Assembly (NCBI RefSeq): GCF_008705135.1
Contig: NZ_CP023694.1
Location: 1,550,001 to 1,614,000, forward strand
Origin: Streptomyces coeruleorubidus
GTDB taxonomy: Bacteria > Actinomycetota > Actinomycetes > Streptomycetales > Streptomycetaceae
Length of the DNA: 64,000 nucleotides
Direction of reading: 5' to 3'
How positions within the stretch are numbered: the first letter of the stretch is position 1; each line of letters opens with the position of its first letter. Shown in pieces: positions 48,150-56,095 of this stretch. A model generated the notes under the pieces. That model worked only from the letters and a program-made list of their open reading frames with translations, did no database searches and had not been told where the DNA came from. The translations under genes and the position numbers were made by a program.

Positions 48150-48979
48150 GAGTTCTCCTGGGCGTACTTGCGCTCCACCCACGGGGGGAGCGAGAGGTAG
48201 GTGATGCCTTCGCTGTAGGCGGGCCAGTGGCCGGCCTGTCGGCACATGGCGTAGGTCCAGAAGGCGCGGTCGTTGAGTTCGCCGCCGATGACGCGGGCGG
48301 GGAAGTCGAGTTCGACGACGGTCACCAGGTAGGGCGGCTGCTTCTCCTGGAAGATGAACTTGAACGAGCCGTCCGGCGGGATGAGGCCGAGGTGGATGGC
48401 GCCGCGCCGGTAGAAGTCGTCCTGTTGGTGGTAGCCGTAGTCCTGCACGGCCTTTTGCAGGTAGTCGGGGTGCACGGACCGGGCGGACTTGTAGTCGACG
48501 ATCTCTTCGGGGCGGAGCCAGTCGATGCGGCTGCGCCGCCAGATGTCGTCCTCTTCCCAGAAGATCGACTGTTCGGCGAGGCCGCTGCCCGGGGTGAGCA
48601 GGTCGGACGCCTCGGGGTGGGACGCGAGAGCCTCGGCCATATCGTCGATCCGCTGCCGCGCCTCGGGCTTGAGAGGCACCTTGCCGGCCGCCCGTATGGC
48701 GGCGACGCGGGCCTTGGTCTCGTTGGTGTCCCAGCGCTTCTCGTCGACGACCACGAGCTCGGGGCCGTTGCCGAGGATCACGGTGTGCGCCGCCGTGCCG
48801 AACTCGAACTCGGGCTTGTAGGGCTCGGGGTGGTCGAGGAAGTGCTTGAAGCGGGCGGGGCAGTCGGCGAGGCGGCGGGCGCCGGTGGAGGACAGGCTGC
48901 CGCCGGGGATCGGGTCGCTGTGGTAGAGCTCGGCGTCGATGTCGTACAGGCCGGGCTGAACCTCGACCGCCGCGGTCAT
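48146..48979 (-). CDS. PD-(D/E)XK exonuclease, DUF3799/RecE-like
   Basis: 277 residues from ATG 48979, chosen over an upstream start with a Pro/Arg leader. YDIDAELYHSDP..GGSLSSTGAR is the DUF3799 opening; ALDH-like FGTAAHTVILG, then RSRIDWLRPEEIVDYKSAR with the metal ligands D and D-x-K, and DYGYHQQDDFYR. It probably produces single-stranded ends for the next-gene ATPase. Confidence 0.82.
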   Translation of the reverse strand: MTAAVEVQPGLYDIDAELYHSDPIPGGSLSSTGARRLADCPARFKHFLDHPEPYKPEFEFGTAAHTVILGNGPELVVVDEKRWDTNETKARVAAIRAAGKVPLKPEARQRIDDMAEALASHPEASDLLTPGSGLAEQSIFWEEDDIWRRSRIDWLRPEEIVDYKSARSVHPDYLQKAVQDYGYHQQDDFYRRGAIHLGLIPPDGSFKFIFQEKQPPYLVTVVELDFPARVIGGELNDRAFWTYAMCRQAGHWPAYSEGITYLSLPPWVERKYAQENS

Positions 48980-49317
48980 GCGACGCCGTCCAGGGGCATC
49001 GGGCGGGCGCACGGCTCACACAGCGGCTGGCGGGGCGCCCCAGCGAACGGGCCGTCCTCGTCGCCGCAGCGGATGCAGACCAGCCGGGCGGCCCGCTTGA
49101 GCTTGTCGATGCCCTCCTCGTCGTACTTGGCGAGCAGGACCGCGGCCCCGTAGTCGGGGAACGCGGCGAGGAGCTTGGCCCGGTTGATCATGTCGGCACG
49201 GTCGATGAGGGTGATGAGGGACTCGGACCAGTCGCCGGCCGGGTAGCCGCCGCGGCCGAAGTGGGACAGGACGTGCGCGGCCACCTCGGCCGGGATTGCG
49301 GTGGTTTCGGTGCTCAT
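48976..49317 (-). CDS. Hypothetical protein with zinc-ribbon-like end
   Basis: 113 residues. A helical part (AAHVLSHFGRGGYPAGDWSE, ADMINRAKLLAAFP) is followed by LVCIRCGDEDGPF ... PLCEPCARPM, a four-Cys ribbon. It starts the recombination operon and overlaps the exonuclease by ATGA. Confidence 0.6.
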   Translation of the reverse strand: MSTETTAIPAEVAAHVLSHFGRGGYPAGDWSESLITLIDRADMINRAKLLAAFPDYGAAVLLAKYDEEGIDKLKRAARLVCIRCGDEDGPFAGAPRQPLCEPCARPMPLDGVA

Positions 49318-49346
49318 GTCTCCTGCTTTCGGGTGTGCTGATTGGC

Positions 49347-49390
49347 GGCGGCTCGCCCCGGCCAGGGGGGTGGGTGCGGGGCGAGCCGCC
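49347..49390 (-). terminator. Strong hairpin between early operons
   Basis: GGCGGCTCGCCCC and GGGGCGAGCCGCC form a perfect 13-bp stem with an 18-base loop, 55 bases past the 49445 gene stop. It separates the upstream small-gene operon from the recombination operon. Confidence 0.7.
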
Positions 49391-49444
49391 TTGTGTGCCG
49401 CGGAGCGCTGGGGGTCGCTCGACGCGGCCGCTATGGGAGATGGG

Positions 49445-49885
49445 TCAGGCGATGCGGCCCGGGTCGGTGACGGGCCGGATGTCGAGGGCGTCCCACAAGG
49501 GGCGGACGTCGATCGGCTCCGTCGCCTGGTCCTCGGGCCCGTCGATCGGGCGCACTCCGCGCGGCACGGTGATCCGGTGGGCGTTCGCCTCGGCGGCGAG
49601 CTGGGCGCCGAAGCGGGTCTTCAACGCGGTGTTCTCCTCGGCGAGCTGGTCGTTCTCGGCGCGCAGGTCGTCGAGGTTCGCCAGCTGGGTGACCACGAGC
49701 TCTTGCGTTTCGACGAGCTGCTCGTGGGCGACGGTGAGGTCCCAGCGCAGCAGCGCCACCTCGTCACCCGCTGCGCCGAGCGCGGTCTCCAGCTGCTGCT
49801 CGCGCTCCCGCAGCCGCTCCACCTCGTCGACGGCGCGGCGCCGGCCGTGGCCCTTCAGGGCGGGGATCAGGTCGGTGATCGTCAC
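49445..49885 (-). CDS. Coiled-coil hypothetical protein
   Basis: 146 residues from GTG 49885. VERLREREQQLETALGA and LVVTQLANLDDLRAENDQLAEENTAL show a heptad pattern over residues about 22-90. The C-terminal part is acidic and Pro-rich. Function unknown. Confidence 0.55.
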   Translation of the reverse strand: MTITDLIPALKGHGRRRAVDEVERLREREQQLETALGAAGDEVALLRWDLTVAHEQLVETQELVVTQLANLDDLRAENDQLAEENTALKTRFGAQLAAEANAHRITVPRGVRPIDGPEDQATEPIDVRPLWDALDIRPVTDPGRIA

Positions 49886-50124
49886 GACGCCTCCAGGACT
49901 CGCCGGTACATGGCGGCGGTGGTGGGTCGGGGGGCGGGGATGAGGGGCCCGTGCATGGCGTACACGTCGGGCAGCGGGATCGGGGTCGAGCTGTCCGGCA
50001 TGGCCTGCATCAGCGGCTCGCCCGTCTCGGTGCGGACGCCGATCCAGCGCCATTCGACGCCGGTGACGTCGAGGTGCGGGACGTTCAGGTCGAAGACGAT
50101 CCCGTCGTGCAGGTACGTGCTCAT
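49882..50124 (-). CDS. Small hypothetical phage protein
   Basis: 80 residues from ATG 50124. YLHDGIVFDLNVPHLDVTGVEWRWIGV reads as two beta strands; TGEPLMQAMPDSSTPIPLPD follows. Proteins like this are known from several Streptomyces phages; the function is unknown. Confidence 0.5.
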   Translation of the reverse strand: MSTYLHDGIVFDLNVPHLDVTGVEWRWIGVRTETGEPLMQAMPDSSTPIPLPDVYAMHGPLIPAPRPTTAAMYRRVLEAS

Positions 50125-50324
50125 GAGGCCGTCTCCTGTTCGTGGGTGCGCAGCCACTGGCGGCGGTGGTTGTAGCGGACGTGGACCTGCTCGATGCGGT
50201 CGACGTACTCGGCGGGCGTCCACGGGCGAGCGCCTCGGGCGCGACGCGCGAACTCCTCCTCGACGCGGGCGAGAGCGTCCTGCTCCAGGTCCGCCAGCGG
50301 GCGGGGATCGGCGACGGTGGCCAT
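50121..50324 (-). CDS. Small hypothetical protein
   Basis: 67 residues. ATG 50324 overlaps the previous stop by one base. Charged helix ADLEQDALARVEEEFARRARGARPWTPAEYVDRIEQVHVRY. No family known. Confidence 0.5.
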   Translation of the reverse strand: MATVADPRPLADLEQDALARVEEEFARRARGARPWTPAEYVDRIEQVHVRYNHRRQWLRTHEQETAS

Positions 50325-51259
50325 CACCAGCACCTGCCGATCTCGCGCAAGGAGCCGGTCTCGTCAGCGATGTCCTTGACGTCCTGCTCGACGTGCGCTG
50401 CGGGCTGGATCGGGACTACCCATTCGGTGCCCTCGTCGCTGCAGACGGAGATCCAGCCGTTGCCCTTGCCGTCGACGAAGATGCGGTGCCGGTTGTCGTT
50501 CGGGTCGTCAGGACGCACGCCGTCGGTGGCGGCACGGACCTGCTCGACCCACTCGGGTACAGGCAGGGGGTTCTCCCACTTGGTGGCCTGCTTCTCGGTG
50601 GCGTCGCAGAGGTCACGCACAGCGTTGAGGCAGCGGGAGAGGTACTCCATCTCCTCAGCCAGCGTCGGCTCGTTGCCGACGTACTTGGCCAGTTCCGCGT
50701 TGAGCCGCTGGACTTCGGCCAGCAGGGCGGGGACGTCCTGGCGGGCGTGGGCGGTGAACTGGCCGTCGGCGTCGTGGAAGTGGCTGACGATCTGGTGGCC
50801 GTCGCCGTCGAGGACGTCGCTGTAGTCCTCGCACACCTTCCACGGACCCTGACTGGCGGCGTCGACGCGGGCCGCGATCTCCGCGAGCCGCTGGTCGTCG
50901 AGCGGCTGGGGCTGGTCGCCGACCGGCACCGGCAGCGCACCCTGGGCGGCCACAGCGGCGGCCGTCTCCTCGGCGCGGGCCTTCGCGAACTCGTCCTCCG
51001 AGATCACGTCGACGTGCTCCAGGATGATGCCGCCCGCGTAGCCGTCGACGGACACGACCGGTGCGGCATGCCCCAGCGTCCATGCCGGGGTGCGGGTCCT
51101 GGTCACCAGCCGTCGGCACGGATCCGTGGTCCCGAAGCAACGGCCGTCCCTTACGCGCTGCTGGTAGGCGACCGCCACCGGGTGCTCCGGGCGGATGCTC
51201 GGGTAGGCGACCACCGGAGTGCCGACCTCGTACAGGGCGTTGAACTCGTCGGCGTTCAC
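50324..51259 (-). CDS. Hypothetical phage protein
   Basis: 311 residues from GTG 51259, overlapping the 51256 gene as GTGA. The central part GPWKVCEDYSDVLDGDGHQIVSHFHDADGQF... is followed by VPALLAEVQRLNAELAKYV, a coiled segment. These features match a family of early actinophage proteins of unknown role (the WKV..D...V.D..G, VP.LL.EV.RL pattern). Confidence 0.6.
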   Translation of the reverse strand: MNADEFNALYEVGTPVVAYPSIRPEHPVAVAYQQRVRDGRCFGTTDPCRRLVTRTRTPAWTLGHAAPVVSVDGYAGGIILEHVDVISEDEFAKARAEETAAAVAAQGALPVPVGDQPQPLDDQRLAEIAARVDAASQGPWKVCEDYSDVLDGDGHQIVSHFHDADGQFTAHARQDVPALLAEVQRLNAELAKYVGNEPTLAEEMEYLSRCLNAVRDLCDATEKQATKWENPLPVPEWVEQVRAATDGVRPDDPNDNRHRIFVDGKGNGWISVCSDEGTEWVVPIQPAAHVEQDVKDIADETGSLREIGRCW

Positions 51260-51858
51260 GCGGCCACCGCCTTCCGGGCGGTGTCGTACTGGGCGATGCC
51301 CCACTGGATCGCGTAGCAGCACCACAGGAAGCTGTCGTCGTAATCGTGGAAGTCCCACTCCCACACGTCGTCGCGGAACTCGTAGCCGAGGTGGGCGAAG
51401 TCCTCCATGACGTTGCGCGCCTGATGTTCATCGCTCAGGTCCTCGTTGAGCACCCAGGTGCGGAGCGCTTTGCCGGTTCCAGCCGGGACGCCGTTGTAGC
51501 GGGCGTCCTCGACGAAGCGCTCGACGACCAGCTGCCGCAGCCGCGCCTCGGAGTACTCCTTCACCGAGCGCCGGCCGCCGCCGAGCTTCTCGGCCCAGTA
51601 GTGCGGGTTGATTCCCCACCGGCGGTCGCTGCGGAAGAACTCGAACATGTCGTTCAGGCGGGTGAAGACGTAGCCGTCGCCGACGTCGCCGCGCACGGCC
51701 AGGGACCCGGGCCAGGTGACGATCTCGAACCAGTACTCGCTGTTCTTCGGGTTCATGAACCGCAGGTGCCGGTACAGGCCGTCGTCGAGGAGGACGGTCA
51801 TCTCGTGCTTGGCGGTGTCGCGGGCGAAGCGGGCCGCGATCTCGGGGTAGTCGGTCAC
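51256..51858 (-). CDS. Hypothetical phage protein
   Basis: 200 residues. Aromatic-rich: RHLRFMNPKNSEYWFEIVTWPG, GDGYVFTRLNDMFEFFRSD and INPHYWAEKL, with a C-terminal EFRDDVWEWDFHDYDDSFLWCCYAIQWGI. The same organisation is seen in many Streptomyces phage early regions. Function not known. Confidence 0.65.
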   Translation of the reverse strand: MTDYPEIAARFARDTAKHEMTVLLDDGLYRHLRFMNPKNSEYWFEIVTWPGSLAVRGDVGDGYVFTRLNDMFEFFRSDRRWGINPHYWAEKLGGGRRSVKEYSEARLRQLVVERFVEDARYNGVPAGTGKALRTWVLNEDLSDEHQARNVMEDFAHLGYEFRDDVWEWDFHDYDDSFLWCCYAIQWGIAQYDTARKAVAA

Positions 51859-52127
51859 GAGAGGCTCCTCAGGTAGGAGCCCATGCGCTCCGGGTTCGAC
51901 GAAACGACCTTGTCGGCGGCACGGTGCATCGCGATGACGTCCTCGCGGTCGCCCATGTCCTCGACGGACAGCGGGTCACAGGGGCGGCGCAGTTCGCGGC
52001 GGGCAACGTCCATGAGGCACTCGGCCTTGAGGACGTGCTTCGGCATGTGCCGGGCGGCGAAGCTACGCACCCGGGCCGGGAGCGGCTCGATGACCAGCGG
52101 CGGGGTGGATGGGAAGATGGTGGACAA
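51855..52127 (-). CDS. Small hypothetical protein (TTG start)
   Basis: 90 residues from TTG 52127 with AGGAG eight bases before. VRSFAARHMPKHVLKAECLM and DREDVIAMHRAADKVVSSNP suggest a helical fold. It is the first gene after the excisionase-like gene on the minus strand. Confidence 0.5.
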   Translation of the reverse strand: MSTIFPSTPPLVIEPLPARVRSFAARHMPKHVLKAECLMDVARRELRRPCDPLSVEDMGDREDVIAMHRAADKVVSSNPERMGSYLRSLS

Positions 52128-52215
52128 GGTCCACGCTCCTGTTCTCTGCGTTCTGGTGGTGTGGATCAAGGCCGTTCCCCGTGCTTGGCCGTTCGGGGGG
52201 CGGCCTCTTTGCCGC

Positions 52216-52515
52216 TCAGGCGGCGGCGCGGGCCGGCCTGCGCGACATGCGCGGCTCCGGCGGGCGGGACTCGTGGACGCGGTCGGCGTCGGGGGCGACT
52301 GCGGCCTGGTACTGGCCTTCGAGGTAGGCGTCCAGGTCGGACACCTTGTAGGCGACGTATCCGCCGACCTTGAAGCTGGGCATGCCCTGGGCCTTGTCCT
52401 TGCCGGTGAGGCGCCACTTGCGGAGCGTGTTGGGCTCGAGGCCGAGGTATTCGGCGGCGCCCTCGATCCAGAGGCAGCCCTTCGGGGGCTTGGGCTTGGG
52501 ACCCTTCCTGTACAC
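52216..52515 (-). CDS. Excisionase/AlpA-like HTH protein
   Basis: 99 residues from GTG 52515 after AAGGAG. CLWIEGAAEYLGLEPNTLRKWR and then PSFKVGGYVAYKVSDLDAYL make an HTH_17 (MerR/AlpA/Xis) domain. Its location close to the integrase makes it the likely excisionase (recombination directionality factor). It could instead regulate early genes. Confidence 0.75.
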   Translation of the reverse strand: MYRKGPKPKPPKGCLWIEGAAEYLGLEPNTLRKWRLTGKDKAQGMPSFKVGGYVAYKVSDLDAYLEGQYQAAVAPDADRVHESRPPEPRMSRRPARAAA

Positions 52516-52519
52516 GTCT

Positions 52520-52804
52520 TTACTCCTTCTTGGTGGGGGGCTCTTCGGGAGACGCGTCGTCCAGTTCTGGAGACGCGCTGGGCGCGAAGAGGACCAGCAC
52601 GGCGACACCGAGGGCCTCCACGAGGGAGTGGGCGTCTTCCATGTCGGCGGTCTTCTGTCGCCCGGTGGCGAGCTTTTCGATGAGGCCGGACCCGCAGCCG
52701 CTGGCCTCGGCCAGGCTGTCGTATCCGTAGGGGGCGCCCCGACCTGGGTTTTTCATGACCCACTTGAATATCTGGGCGCTCTTCAGCGTGTATCTACGAC
52801 TCAA
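52520..52804 (-). CDS. HTH regulator of the control region
   Basis: 94 residues from TTG 52804 after GGGGGAA. YDSLAEASGCGSGLIEKLATGRQ resembles an XRE-type HTH, followed by ALGVAVLVLFAPSAS. Divergent from the 53047 gene. May act as Cro-like or antirepressor partner. TTG start is uncertain; MKNPG within the same frame is an alternative. Confidence 0.65.
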   Translation of the reverse strand: MSRRYTLKSAQIFKWVMKNPGRGAPYGYDSLAEASGCGSGLIEKLATGRQKTADMEDAHSLVEALGVAVLVLFAPSASPELDDASPEEPPTKKE

Positions 52805-53046
52805 TGGTTCCCCCGGATGCGGAGCGGCCTTGATGAGACGAGTTAAGCACGACAGAGACGAATCGTCTACCAATCCGGACGAGGTGACCGACCGGTATTG
52901 GCAAAGGTTGTGGCTGGATAGCATGCTTCTGTAGACGCTCCGTCTCCGAGGCGGGAAGGTTGTACAGGGTGACCTGCTATTTTTCCGGCGCCCTCCAACA
53001 CCAACCAGAGACAGTCGGTGCGAAAGTGACGCGAGAGGAAGAGGAC
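52805..53046. promoter_or_regulatory. Divergent control region with AGACG-N3-CGTCT palindromes
   Basis: 242 non-coding bases between two divergent regulators. AGACG-AAT-CGTCT (52856-52868) and AGACG-CTC-CGTCT (52933-52945) share the same 5-3-5 architecture, 77 bp apart. An extra half-site AGACG lies near 52836. They are good candidates for operators of one of the two regulators. No clear -35/-10 could be assigned. Confidence 0.6.
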
Positions 53047-53484
53047 ATGACGGCAGCGGCCCCCGCCCCTGACCAAGGCGCGGCCGAGCAGTCGTCGCCT
53101 ATCGGCGCGCTCTCCCAGCTCATCCAGGAAGCACTCGACAAGGGCGACTCCTACCAACGCATCGCCGACCGGGCCAACAAGGGCAACACGGGCGAATCCG
53201 TCTCGAAGGCGTACCTGCAACGGATCGTGAAGAACCCGCCAGCGAACCCTCCCTCCGCCAAGCAACTCACCGCCATCGCCCACGCACTCGGCAAGCCGGC
53301 CAACCGCGTCCGGGAGGCCGCAGCGGAACAGTGGCTCCAGTACGAGGCGACAGAGTTGGCGGGGTACGACGCCGAGGTTCGCATCATCGTCGGGCACCTG
53401 GCCGGCAAGAGCCCAGAGGACTTGCGCCGCTGGCGCTACATGATCGAGGCGGAGGAGCGGGCGCGGCGAGAGGCCGGCGAGTAG
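53047..53484 (+). CDS. Probable immunity repressor (XRE-type HTH)
   Basis: 145 residues from ATG 53047, after GAGGAAGAGGAC. Residues about 20-85: LIQEALDKGDSYQRIADRANKG then SKAYLQRIVKNPPANPPSAKQLTAIAHALGKP, an HTH domain of the phage-repressor type. The C-terminal half is helical and acidic. It lies on the lysogenic strand upstream of the integrase and divergent from the early genes. The likely prophage repressor, but not proven. Confidence 0.7.
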   Translation: MTAAAPAPDQGAAEQSSPIGALSQLIQEALDKGDSYQRIADRANKGNTGESVSKAYLQRIVKNPPANPPSAKQLTAIAHALGKPANRVREAAAEQWLQYEATELAGYDAEVRIIVGHLAGKSPEDLRRWRYMIEAEERARREAGE

Positions 53485-53550
53485 CCGAATAGCCAGAAGC
53501 TCCCTGCAAACCGATCGGCAATGTCCACAAGTAGATATTTCCACGACCGA

Positions 53551-53579
53551 TTGTCGGCGACTCCCTGTAGACGTAGGCT
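53551..53579 (+). promoter_or_regulatory. Predicted promoter upstream of the duplicated-motif protein and integrase
   Basis: TTGTCG (53551-53556), 17-base spacer, TAGGCT (53574-53579). Expected start near 53586; a GTG at 53589 could give a leaderless variant. Confidence 0.5.
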
Positions 53580-53642
53580 TCACCAACAGTGCACTTCTGG
53601 CCGTTCTGGCTCGGAGTGCACCGTTGCACCTGGGGAGGACGC

Positions 53643-54086
53643 ATGCTCGACGTGGCCTACGAAGCCGTCGAAGACCTGCCGCCGGGAAGACTGGCGAAGA
53701 TCGACGAAGACAGGGGGCGGATACGCGTCCGCCTCGACAAGAACGAGCCCCTCGCCGACGTGGTTCGGCAACTCAACATAGAGATCGATGAGTTCATGGC
53801 GGCCGGCCACTGGTTCCAACTGTACGGAGATGAGATCGTCTCCCGCGCCACGCCCGGCTGCCCGCTCCGCATCCGCTACATCCTGAAGGACGACGTACCC
53901 GACGGCGTCGGCATAGGAGAAGGCAGGGGCGTCGTGCGCGTCTACATCGGCGCCGGCCAAACCGTCGAGCAGTTCGCTGCCGCCATGAACCCCGTCACCA
54001 AGGACCAACTTGACGGAGGTCGCTGGTTCCAACTGTTCGGCGGTGAGATCATTGACAACTCTCCGCCACCCATGAGCCACGTGTAA
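53643..54086 (+). CDS. Small hypothetical protein with internal duplication
   Basis: 147 residues from ATG 53643, after GGGGAGG. Two similar halves: IDEFMAAGHWFQLYGDEIV (about residues 40-58) and VTKDQLDGGRWFQLFGGEII (about 117-138). Acidic and strand-rich. It lies between repressor and integrase and may belong to the lysogeny operon. No family recognised. Confidence 0.6.
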   Translation: MLDVAYEAVEDLPPGRLAKIDEDRGRIRVRLDKNEPLADVVRQLNIEIDEFMAAGHWFQLYGDEIVSRATPGCPLRIRYILKDDVPDGVGIGEGRGVVRVYIGAGQTVEQFAAAMNPVTKDQLDGGRWFQLFGGEIIDNSPPPMSHV

Positions 54087-54102
54087 GTGAACGGGGGCCA
54101 CG

Positions 54103-55407
54103 TTGCCCGGGTACATCGAGGACCGCTGGTACAAGAAGGGGCCACCCGACCCGGAGGACCCGAAGAAGCGGCCCACGCGGGTCAAGACTGACCTATACGA
54201 GAAGTGCAAGAGGTACCGGGTCTGCGGCATCCCCGGCGTCCGTAAACGGTCCTTCGACCGGAAGGCCGACGCCGAGACGTGGAAGGCCAAGGTCCAGACT
54301 GAGCTCCTCCGCGGTGAGTTCGTTGACCACCGTGACGGCGACATCCCGCTGGCTGAGTACATCGCTCAGGAGTACTGGCCGACCAAGACCGGCGACCCTG
54401 GCACGCTACAGACCGTCAAGAGCCGCATCGACAACCGGATCGTGCCCTACCTCGGCGCCCTTCACCTGAACGCCATCAAGGTCCCGCAACTCCGCAAGTA
54501 CCTCGCCGACCTGGATGAACGGTACGGGCCAGCCACGATCATCGAATCCTGGGGGACTCTGTCGTCCATCCTGGAGGCGGCTGTCGATGACGAGCGCATC
54601 CCGCGCAACCCTTGCCTGGCCAAGACCGTCAGGCCGCCTTCCAAGCCCGAACGCAAGGCGCGGGCATGGACCAGGGAGCGCGTCATGGCTGTGCGCGAGG
54701 GGCTGGATGAACGCTTCAGAGTGATGGTGGACCTCGGCGTCGGCGCCGGCCTCCGGCAGGGCGAGGTGTTGGGTCTGTCCGTTGACGACGTCGACACCGA
54801 CGCTGATGTCATCCATGTGCGCCGTCAGGTTCGCATCGTCAGAAGCCGCTTGGTCTACTCCCTGCCGAAGGGCGGGAAGACGCGAACGGTGCCTCTGCCC
54901 AAGCATCTGGCTGAGCGGATCGCGGAGCACGCCGAACGGTTCCCTCCCGTGGCGGTGACACTGCCCTGGGGTGACCCGGCGACGCCGGAGAACGCGAAGC
55001 AAACCGCCGAGCGGGCCCCGCAGACGCATCGGCTGCTGGTGACGGGCGAACGCCAGAAAGGCGCTCTGCGCCGGGGCGTGTTCAACGAGGGCCCGTGGAA
55101 GCGGGCCCTCGTTGAGGCGGGGGTGATCCCCCCTCCGCCGCCGAAGGCTGCGCGCACAGACGAGGAGAGGGCGCGTAGGGCTCGCGGCAACACCAAGTAC
55201 GCGGCGGCGCCGGAGGACGGGTTCCATGCCCTTCGGCACACCTTCGCCTCGGTGCAGTTGCATGCGCGTGAGTCGGTGGTGTCGGTGTCCAAGTGGATGG
55301 GCCACTCGGATCCTTCGATCACGCTGAAGATCTACGCGCACATGATGCCCGAGGCGGACGGCCGCGGCCGGGCGGCCATGGACGCGTGGTTCGCGGGCGA
55401 TTCCTAA
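54103..55407 (+). CDS. int: Tyrosine site-specific integrase
   Basis: 434 residues from TTG 54103 with GGGGG just before. The N-terminal arm/SAM-like core-binding region spans about 55-160 (TLQTVKSRIDNRIVPYLG ... LSSILEAAVDDE). The catalytic domain has Arg in GAGLRQGEVLGL near 217, LPKGGKTRTVPLP with the Lys, HALRHTFAS near 375, GHSDPSIT, and the Tyr in KIYAHMM near 410. It integrates and excises the prophage, aided by the excisionase-like protein. Its 3' end faces the chromosomal flank, so the attachment site is near. Confidence 0.95.
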   Translation: MPGYIEDRWYKKGPPDPEDPKKRPTRVKTDLYEKCKRYRVCGIPGVRKRSFDRKADAETWKAKVQTELLRGEFVDHRDGDIPLAEYIAQEYWPTKTGDPGTLQTVKSRIDNRIVPYLGALHLNAIKVPQLRKYLADLDERYGPATIIESWGTLSSILEAAVDDERIPRNPCLAKTVRPPSKPERKARAWTRERVMAVREGLDERFRVMVDLGVGAGLRQGEVLGLSVDDVDTDADVIHVRRQVRIVRSRLVYSLPKGGKTRTVPLPKHLAERIAEHAERFPPVAVTLPWGDPATPENAKQTAERAPQTHRLLVTGERQKGALRRGVFNEGPWKRALVEAGVIPPPPPKAARTDEERARRARGNTKYAAAPEDGFHALRHTFASVQLHARESVVSVSKWMGHSDPSITLKIYAHMMPEADGRGRAAMDAWFAGDS

Positions 55408-55500
55408 AAGATCTCCCTGAATGCTCCCTGACGGGCTGGCGCGAGCGTCAGGGAGCAGCATTCTTCAAGGTCAAACCGTCAGCCGTTGGGACGCAGCGTC
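55408..55500. other. Probable right prophage-chromosome junction
   Basis: The integrase ends at 55407, and from 55479 on all genes are ordinary Streptomyces chromosomal genes. The att core should be near or in this interval, perhaps reaching the 3' end of the thioesterase gene. The other att copy is left of the window, so the core cannot be identified. Confidence 0.4.
55420..55462. terminator. Terminator between integrase and thioesterase
   Basis: GCTCCCTGACG (55423-55433) pairs with CGTCAGGGAGC (55446-55456) with a 12-base loop, flanked by AAT/ATT. It can stop the integrase transcript and the convergent thioesterase transcript. Confidence 0.7.
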
Positions 55501-55931
55501 CACACGACGGTCATCTCACCGGTCACCGCACCATCGGCCCTCTGGATGGCGATGGCGACCGGGAACTCGGGACGCTCACCGGCGTCCAGGTCCGCGACGA
55601 CGTCGGCGGCCGGACGACCGAGGGTCGCGGTGGCGGTGACCGCCCCCATCGCCAGCTTCTTGTAGGAGATCTCGGCACTGACGGCCAGCGGCACGGCACG
55701 CGAGAGCTGGTCCCCGAACGCGGCCAGCACGATCGCCCCGCTCGCGGACTCGCCGAGTGTGAACATCGCCCCGGCGTGCGGCCCGCCCACGTGGTTGTGG
55801 TACTCGCCCTGGTCCGGCAGGGACACCACCGCCCGCTCCGGCGTCGTCTCGAGGAACTCGAGGTTCAGGGTCCGGGCCATGGGCACCGTGGCGGCGAGCA
55901 TCTCGCCGATGGACATCTGGTCTGCGCTCAT
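55479..55931 (-). CDS. DUF4442/PaaI-like hotdog thioesterase
   Basis: 150 residues. MARTLNLEFLETTPERAVVSLP then YHNHVGGPHAGAMFTLGESASG and YKKLAMGAVTATATLGRPAAD are typical of the hotdog thioesterase fold (HxGxxFxLGE near residue 52). It would hydrolyse an acyl-CoA. Convergent with the integrase; the prophage sits right beside its 3' end. Confidence 0.8.
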   Translation of the reverse strand: MSADQMSIGEMLAATVPMARTLNLEFLETTPERAVVSLPDQGEYHNHVGGPHAGAMFTLGESASGAIVLAAFGDQLSRAVPLAVSAEISYKKLAMGAVTATATLGRPAADVVADLDAGERPEFPVAIAIQRADGAVTGEMTVVWTLRPNG

Positions 55932-56095
55932 GGCCGCATGTTACTCACGAGTAGAGACGGGTGACCAGGCCCGTGTGACGACCGCCGCACCGGTTCCCGC
56001 CTCCGCCGTCCGCGCCGGTCCGTTCCCGGGTTGCTACGTCTCCGTCCACGGGCGGTGACCGAATCGTGTCCGGAGCGCGGCTAGGGTGGCTGCCC

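Noticed and set aside
51855..52763. A long minus-strand frame covering the excisionase-like gene
   Set aside because: Its first two thirds are Arg/Pro/Ser-rich and lie over the 52216-52515 and 52520-52804 genes in another frame. Only the part from TTG 52127 has its own ribosome-binding site.
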